The position numbers and the translations under genes are program-made. The notes under the pieces are model-generated. The model made no database searches, was not told the DNA's origin, and saw only the letters and a list, made by a program, of their open reading frames with translations. Positions 6,538 to 9,273 of a stretch of 9,273 nucleotides of DNA are shown here, in pieces. How positions within the stretch are numbered: the first letter of the stretch is position 1; each line of letters begins with the position of its first letter. The DNA is from Bdellovibrionales bacterium (lineage in GTDB: Bacteria; Bdellovibrionota_G; JALEGL01; JAGRAY01): NCBI GenBank assembly GCA_020434375.1, contig JAGRAY010000062.1, forward strand, positions 1-9,273, read 5' to 3'.

Positions 6538-6927
6538 TTATTGTTCTGAAGTATTTTCTGAGACATCCTCAACAGGTTTTTCAGCAGCTTTCTTTATTTT
6601 TTTGCTTTTGTGCTTAGCTTTCTTTGCTTTTACTTTTCCTTTGTGGACCTTTTTTGCCACTTGTTTTTTTGCATCTTCGGTCAGGCGGCCGCCTTTTTTG
6701 ATGCAGTCTGCTTCAGGCATATTTAAAAATCCGTGACCCTTACAGTCATTTGAGCCTGCACAACTCTTGCCGGTTTTTGCGCTTCCACATGCACCTTGTG
6801 CCTTACAATTGTTGATACCATAACATTTAACGTCATCTGCTCTAACGGATGAGCTAAAAGTGACTGTACCAGCGGTTAAAACACCCGCAATGGCGGCCTG
6901 AATCAACGCTGATTTTCTTTTATCCAT
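6538..6927 (-). CDS. bufA: Bufferin-like Cys-rich periplasmic precursor peptide (BufA-type), with lysine-rich tail
   Basis: 129 residues. Start ATG at 6927, set by a perfect AAGGAG six bases upstream; a longer TTG reading (6960) would put that site inside the gene. A signal peptide covers residues 1-30 (M-D-K-R-K, then a hydrophobic stretch, ending V-R-A). The core (31-82) has six cysteines, Cys35, 41, 47, 56, 62 and 75, in two related units of pattern C-x-G-x-N-x-C-K-x-x-G (35-45 and 56-66) and ends A-D-C-I-K-K-G-G. These features and the adjacent MNIO and DUF2063 genes mark it as the substrate of that pair; characterised bufferins are exported, carry thiooxazole-modified cysteines and bind copper. 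The tail (83-129) is unusual: 16 lysines between residues 87 and 117, then an acidic end. Subfamily (BufA2-like rather than BufA1) is a guess; metal specificity is not visible. Confidence 0.85.
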   Translation of the reverse strand: MDKRKSALIQAAIAGVLTAGTVTFSSSVRADDVKCYGINNCKAQGACGSAKTGKSCAGSNDCKGHGFLNMPEADCIKKGGRLTEDAKKQVAKKVHKGKVKAKKAKHKSKKIKKAAEKPVEDVSENTSEQ

Positions 6928-6933
6928 ACAAAA

Positions 6934-6939
6934 CTCCTT
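6934..6939 (-). promoter_or_regulatory. Strong ribosome binding site of bufA
   Basis: AAGGAG on the - strand with a 6-nt spacer to the ATG at 6927. It is the best Shine-Dalgarno in the window, as expected for a highly made precursor, and it decides the start of bufA. Confidence 0.85.
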
Positions 6940-6942
6940 ATC

Positions 6943-6971
6943 TTGAGGTTGTTCAAACAACGTACTATGAT
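6943..6971 (+). promoter_or_regulatory. Candidate promoter for the FHA/AgmX-domain gene
   Basis: TTGAGG (6943-6948) and TATGAT (6966-6971) are separated by 17 bp, matching four of six and five of six consensus bases. The predicted start near 6978 leaves a leader of about 70 nt before the GTG at 7048. No equally good match was found for bufA on the other strand. Confidence 0.4.
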
Positions 6972-6978
6972 TGTTTGA
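6953..6978. promoter_or_regulatory. Inverted repeat, candidate operator in the divergent bufA / FHA-gene region
   Basis: TCAAACAA and TTGTTTGA form a perfect 8-bp dyad around a 10-bp spacer. It overlaps the spacer and -10 box of the +-strand promoter candidate and ends 25 bp before the bufA ATG. A second, overlapping dyad GTTGTT-CA-AACAAC lies at 6948-6961. The spacing suits a dimeric regulator; which one is unknown. In the bufA transcript the same bases could form mutually exclusive hairpins just before the ribosome binding site. Confidence 0.4.
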
Positions 6979-7047
6979 GTAGCCAACTATTCAACAAACT
7001 GGCAAAAACAGCAAGAATTTAGACGAATTAGGGTTTCGAGCGATTTT

Positions 7048-8370
7048 GTGACGGTAGAAAATAAGCACGTAGTGTCAAAATATGGTCCGGTAGTGGATCC
7101 ATTTCTTCGATTGTATTCAAATGGTGAATTTATTCGAAGTTATAGAATTGTAGCGGGGAGTACAGTCGTCGGACGCGATCCGAGTGCAAGTATTATGGTA
7201 AACGATCGCTTTGTATCAAGACACCATTTTTTTGTTGAGTACGATGATAAGAAAAATATTTTTGTTCAGGACCTAAAAAGCCGAAATGGCACGTTTGTCA
7301 ATGGTTTAAGAATTGAACGCACCAGGCTCAAGCACGGAGATAAGATTTCGTTTGGTATCTTCGAGATGGCTGTTTCTTTTCCGTCAGCGAAAGACAGTGT
7401 CAGTGCTCAAACTCAAATTGCAACAGAGCCTTTAATGGCTACATCCGAGTCGACGATTCCACCCATTTCTAAGATGGATCCGTCGGTTCGAGGGAGTCGA
7501 CCTTATGGGTTAAGACCAATAGCGCGACTTCCGCCGACCAGTGAGGCAGAGTTGGAGGCGCTACCGTATAGGGTTATTCCAAGGAGAAAATTACGATGGA
7601 CCGTAAAAGCATTTTTAACAGGGTGCGCTATGATTTTTCTCTCTGCTTTTGTGGCTTGGAATGCCTACCAATGGAATAAGCTGAGGCAGCAGAGAATCGC
7701 TTTTGAAAATCAGGTAGAGGTAAAGGAATCGAAGGACGCTCCTCAAAAAGGAGCACAAACCACAAAGCAAAGCCGGCAAAATCGCAAACAACCTACCAAA
7801 CCGACTCAAGAGAGTTCGCGCCAACATATCGAACAGAAAACTCAAGAAGCTCCACCAGATGTTATGGTTGGTTTGGATAACTCTTTGGATTCATTGTTTG
7901 GAGAAACGCCAGATTCAGGCGCTATGGAGTTGAAAAAAAATGATTCCAGAAAAGGAGCGAAGACAGCAAAGGTTATTAAGAAGGTTATTCCTGAAACTCT
8001 GACAATTGACATCAAACTGCCTATGACAAGTGAGGCTAAGCTCAATAGAATTGAAAAGCAGGTGCCTGACTTCGACGTAGCGGGTTATCGTGACATGCTG
8101 CGGGCACGTGTTTTTGTAGTGAACGACTGCTATGTTGAACATATGAGTGACTCCCCAAAACGTGGGCAAATTTCAGTTTGGCTTTCAATACGAAAAGATG
8201 GGAGCGTTCAAAAAACTGGAATCGAATCATCTACATTTAAAAAGAAGAGTTTTGAGCGATGTGTCATTCAACGAATTAAAAACGTTAAAGTTGATGCGCC
8301 ACCTTGGGATGGCTTTACCATTACGTATACCTTTAAGTTCGAAGGTTCGAGTAAAATGGATTTTAGTTGA
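7048..8370 (+). CDS. FHA domain / single-TM / AgmX-PglI C-terminal domain protein (GltG/PglI-like)
   Basis: 440 residues. An FHA phosphothreonine-binding domain spans about 20-110, with V-G-R-D at 41-44, V-S-R-H-H at 56-60, S-R-N-G-T-F-V-N-G at 78-86 and L-K-H-G-D-K-I at 94-100. A membrane helix lies at about 184-207, followed by a long Lys/Gln/Ser/Thr-rich linker (210-320). Residues about 350-432 match the AgmX/PglI C-terminal (TonB-C-like) domain: C-Y at 361-362, G-Q-I-S-V-W-L-S-I, D-G-S-V, S-S-T-F and C-V at 405-406, giving the family's cysteine pair (361 and 405). The usual Y-P-F ending is replaced by Y-T-F-K-F. Expected topology: FHA in the cytosol, C-terminal domain in the periplasm, as for Myxococcus GltG/PglI, which links the inner-membrane motor to the envelope. 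The start is GTG; the next in-frame ATG is inside the FHA fold. It is divergent from bufA and convergent with the barrel gene. Confidence 0.88.
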   Translation: MTVENKHVVSKYGPVVDPFLRLYSNGEFIRSYRIVAGSTVVGRDPSASIMVNDRFVSRHHFFVEYDDKKNIFVQDLKSRNGTFVNGLRIERTRLKHGDKISFGIFEMAVSFPSAKDSVSAQTQIATEPLMATSESTIPPISKMDPSVRGSRPYGLRPIARLPPTSEAELEALPYRVIPRRKLRWTVKAFLTGCAMIFLSAFVAWNAYQWNKLRQQRIAFENQVEVKESKDAPQKGAQTTKQSRQNRKQPTKPTQESSRQHIEQKTQEAPPDVMVGLDNSLDSLFGETPDSGAMELKKNDSRKGAKTAKVIKKVIPETLTIDIKLPMTSEAKLNRIEKQVPDFDVAGYRDMLRARVFVVNDCYVEHMSDSPKRGQISVWLSIRKDGSVQKTGIESSTFKKKSFERCVIQRIKNVKVDAPPWDGFTITYTFKFEGSSKMDFS

Positions 8371-8547
8371 TTACAAGATCACAAACATGAATATCCCAAG
8401 CAAAATATAGGGAAAAATCATGGTGATAGTTTGCAGATCTTTGTTTGTAGATACGTCCATGCACTCTTATTAAGCATAACGCATACCAATCAAGCTTCAC
8501 GCTAAGTGCCTGGAATTTATAAACTTATCAAAATGTCATAGCGCCCG

Positions 8548-8568
8548 ACTATGAAAAAAGTTCGTAGT
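8548..8568 (+). terminator. Weak hairpin, possible terminator between convergent genes
   Basis: ACTATGAA and TTCGTAGT pair over 8 bp (one G-U) around a 5-nt loop, 177 bp after the FHA gene stop. The T-run after it is short and interrupted (AACTTTTGTTG), and on the other strand one pair becomes a mismatch. The rest of the 220-bp gap 8371-8590 shows no gene, RNA or stronger hairpin. Confidence 0.25.
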
Positions 8569-8590
8569 TAGTGTAAACTTTTGTTGTCAC

Positions 8591-9154
8591 TTAAAAAGTA
8601 TACTTAAGACCCGCCGACAGACTTAATGCATCAATCGGAATGGTGACAAGGTGGTACGTCGCTTTGGCATAGAGCGAATAGTGGCGCAGGTAAGTATAAT
8701 ATTCAAGACCTCCCGCCATTAAGAAGGATAGCTTTTTGTTTTCGCCTGGGCTGTATTCCGGCGTGCTATAGATGATCCCAGGTCCGAACTCCACAAAAGG
8801 ATAAAGCCGTCCTATCGGGTATTGTCCTTTGGCAGCTATATTGAAAAAAAACGTGTTCACACCACCTCGCAAGATATTGTCAAAAGGGGGGGGTGGGGCC
8901 TCGTTAATGCCCATGGTGTAAATCCCTTCAATGCTGAGGTACTTAAAAATGTCAATACCGGTTGTAAAAGCTAGTTGAAATCCAGGATTAGATGCCTTGG
9001 TGTCTCCTGTGATAAATAACGGTCCGAAGTCAGCTCCAATTGAAAACCCTCTCTCTATGGTGTCTGGAACCCGCTCAAACTCACCAAAAAGATTATCTCC
9101 TTTGGAAACACCAAGTAAAAATATAATTCCTATGAGACCTAATTTTCTTTTCAT
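8591..9154 (-). CDS. Small outer-membrane beta-barrel protein (myxobacterial OMP / CglE-like)
   Basis: 187 residues. An N-terminal hydrophobic export signal (about 1-19) is followed by E-R-V-P-D-T-I-E-R-G-F at 27-37, a segment I associate with small outer-membrane barrels of myxobacteria and relatives, including gliding proteins such as CglE. Alternating-residue strands with glycine and aromatic ends run to the C-terminus, which ends S-A-G-L-K-Y-T-F; the final Phe with alternating hydrophobics is the outer-membrane insertion signal. There are no cysteines, so it is not a lipoprotein. A run of eight C (- strand) encodes part of P87-P90. The ATG is 6 bp after the stop of a gene ending in an AgmX/PglI domain; GGGG at 9167-9164, 9 nt before the ATG, may act as a weak ribosome site. 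The barrel class is clear; the CglE-like link is inference. Confidence 0.8.
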   Translation of the reverse strand: MKRKLGLIGIIFLLGVSKGDNLFGEFERVPDTIERGFSIGADFGPLFITGDTKASNPGFQLAFTTGIDIFKYLSIEGIYTMGINEAPPPPFDNILRGGVNTFFFNIAAKGQYPIGRLYPFVEFGPGIIYSTPEYSPGENKKLSFLMAGGLEYYTYLRHYSLYAKATYHLVTIPIDALSLSAGLKYTF

Positions 9155-9160
9155 TTTTTC

Positions 9161-9273
9161 TTACCCCGCAACTCTAAATAAGAATGGATAAAACACTTCG
9201 ACGGTCCCGCCTCCAGGCTTTGGAAACTTTAAACTTCTCATAACCATATTGATACACCCCTCGACATTTGCAT
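9161..9273 (-). CDS. C-terminal end of an AgmX/PglI-domain protein (5' part beyond window)
   Basis: Reading from the right edge on the - strand (codons from 9271) gives 36 residues to TAA at 9163-9161. They contain G-C-I-N-M-V-M-R-S-L-K-F-P-K-P-G-G-G followed by T-V-E-V-F-Y-P-F-L-F. A Cys, then M-R-x-L-x-F-P-x-P, a glycine run and V-x-V-x-Y-P-F-x-F is the characteristic end of the AgmX/PglI (TonB-C-like) domain of gliding-machinery proteins. It is a different protein from the FHA gene, whose ending is degenerate. The outer-membrane barrel follows after 6 bp, so the two are co-transcribed and probably work together across the envelope. Whether the missing N-terminus holds a GYF/zinc-ribbon region (as in AgmX/GltJ), an FHA domain or neither cannot be seen. 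Confidence 0.75.
   Translation of the reverse strand, partial: ANVEGCINMVMRSLKFPKPGGGTVEVFYPFLFRVAG

Noticed and set aside
6928..6960. Upstream TTG extension of bufA adding 11 residues
   Set aside because: It would place a perfect AAGGAG with ideal spacing inside the gene and put charged residues before a complete signal peptide; the ATG at 6927 is clearly better.
6995..7030. - strand TTGCTG / AATAGT or TTGCCA-based promoter for bufA
   Set aside because: At correct spacing one of the two boxes always matches poorly, so no bufA promoter can be called.
7615..8230. Several - strand open frames under the FHA gene
   Set aside because: They overlap a well-supported FHA/AgmX gene, resemble no family, and follow from its codon composition.
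8147..8410. + strand frame overlapping the end of the FHA gene
   Set aside because: It is the alternate frame of the conserved AgmX/PglI C-terminal domain; no independent evidence of coding.
8997..9191. + strand frame opposite the barrel gene start
   Set aside because: It lies antisense to the signal peptide and start of a well-supported gene and has no recognisable features.

Overview
The window is AT-leaning bacterial DNA packed with genes. Its protein families point to a predatory or gliding 'delta'-type proteobacterium, most plausibly Bdellovibrionota or a relative. The pointers are two proteins with the AgmX/PglI (Glt gliding machinery) C-terminal domain, a small myxobacterial-style outer-membrane barrel, an M48 protease paired with LemA, and a PGI of the kind usually fused to transaldolase. 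The taxonomic call is inference; there is no rRNA or other marker gene. I see no mobile element, CRISPR array, tRNA or rRNA.

Left end (1-940, + strand): the 3' end of a gene resembling YidD (membrane-insertion factor) overlaps a secreted/membrane protein of unknown function. This pair is convergent, with a 22-bp gap, to the next block.

Centre (963-6927, - strand): one tight run of six genes, in transcription order a bufferin-like Cys-rich precursor (bufA), an MNIO/DUF692 iron enzyme (bufB), its DUF2063 partner (bufC), glucose-6-phosphate isomerase (pgi), lemA, and an HtpX-like M48 metalloprotease with a long C-terminal extension. bufA-B-C form a RiPP-type system: the precursor is exported after its cysteines are modified by BufB with help from BufC, and in characterised relatives the product binds or buffers copper. 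The unusual parts are a lysine-rich tail on the precursor, a perfect 9-bp hairpin at the start of bufB, linkage to pgi and a membrane protease pair instead of the usual DoxX gene, and a lemA-protease junction where the two genes share a frame and are separated by one stop codon plus one codon.

Between bufA and the next gene is a 120-bp divergent regulatory region holding a good +-strand promoter match and an 8-bp dyad likely to be an operator.

Right end (7048-9273): a + strand FHA / single-TM / AgmX-PglI C-terminal protein (GltG/PglI-like) converges on a - strand pair: the last 36 codons of a second AgmX/PglI-domain protein, then, 6 bp downstream, a small outer-membrane beta-barrel protein. 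Together they look like parts of an envelope-spanning, Glt-like machine. The barrel gene carries a C8 tract that could make it phase variable.
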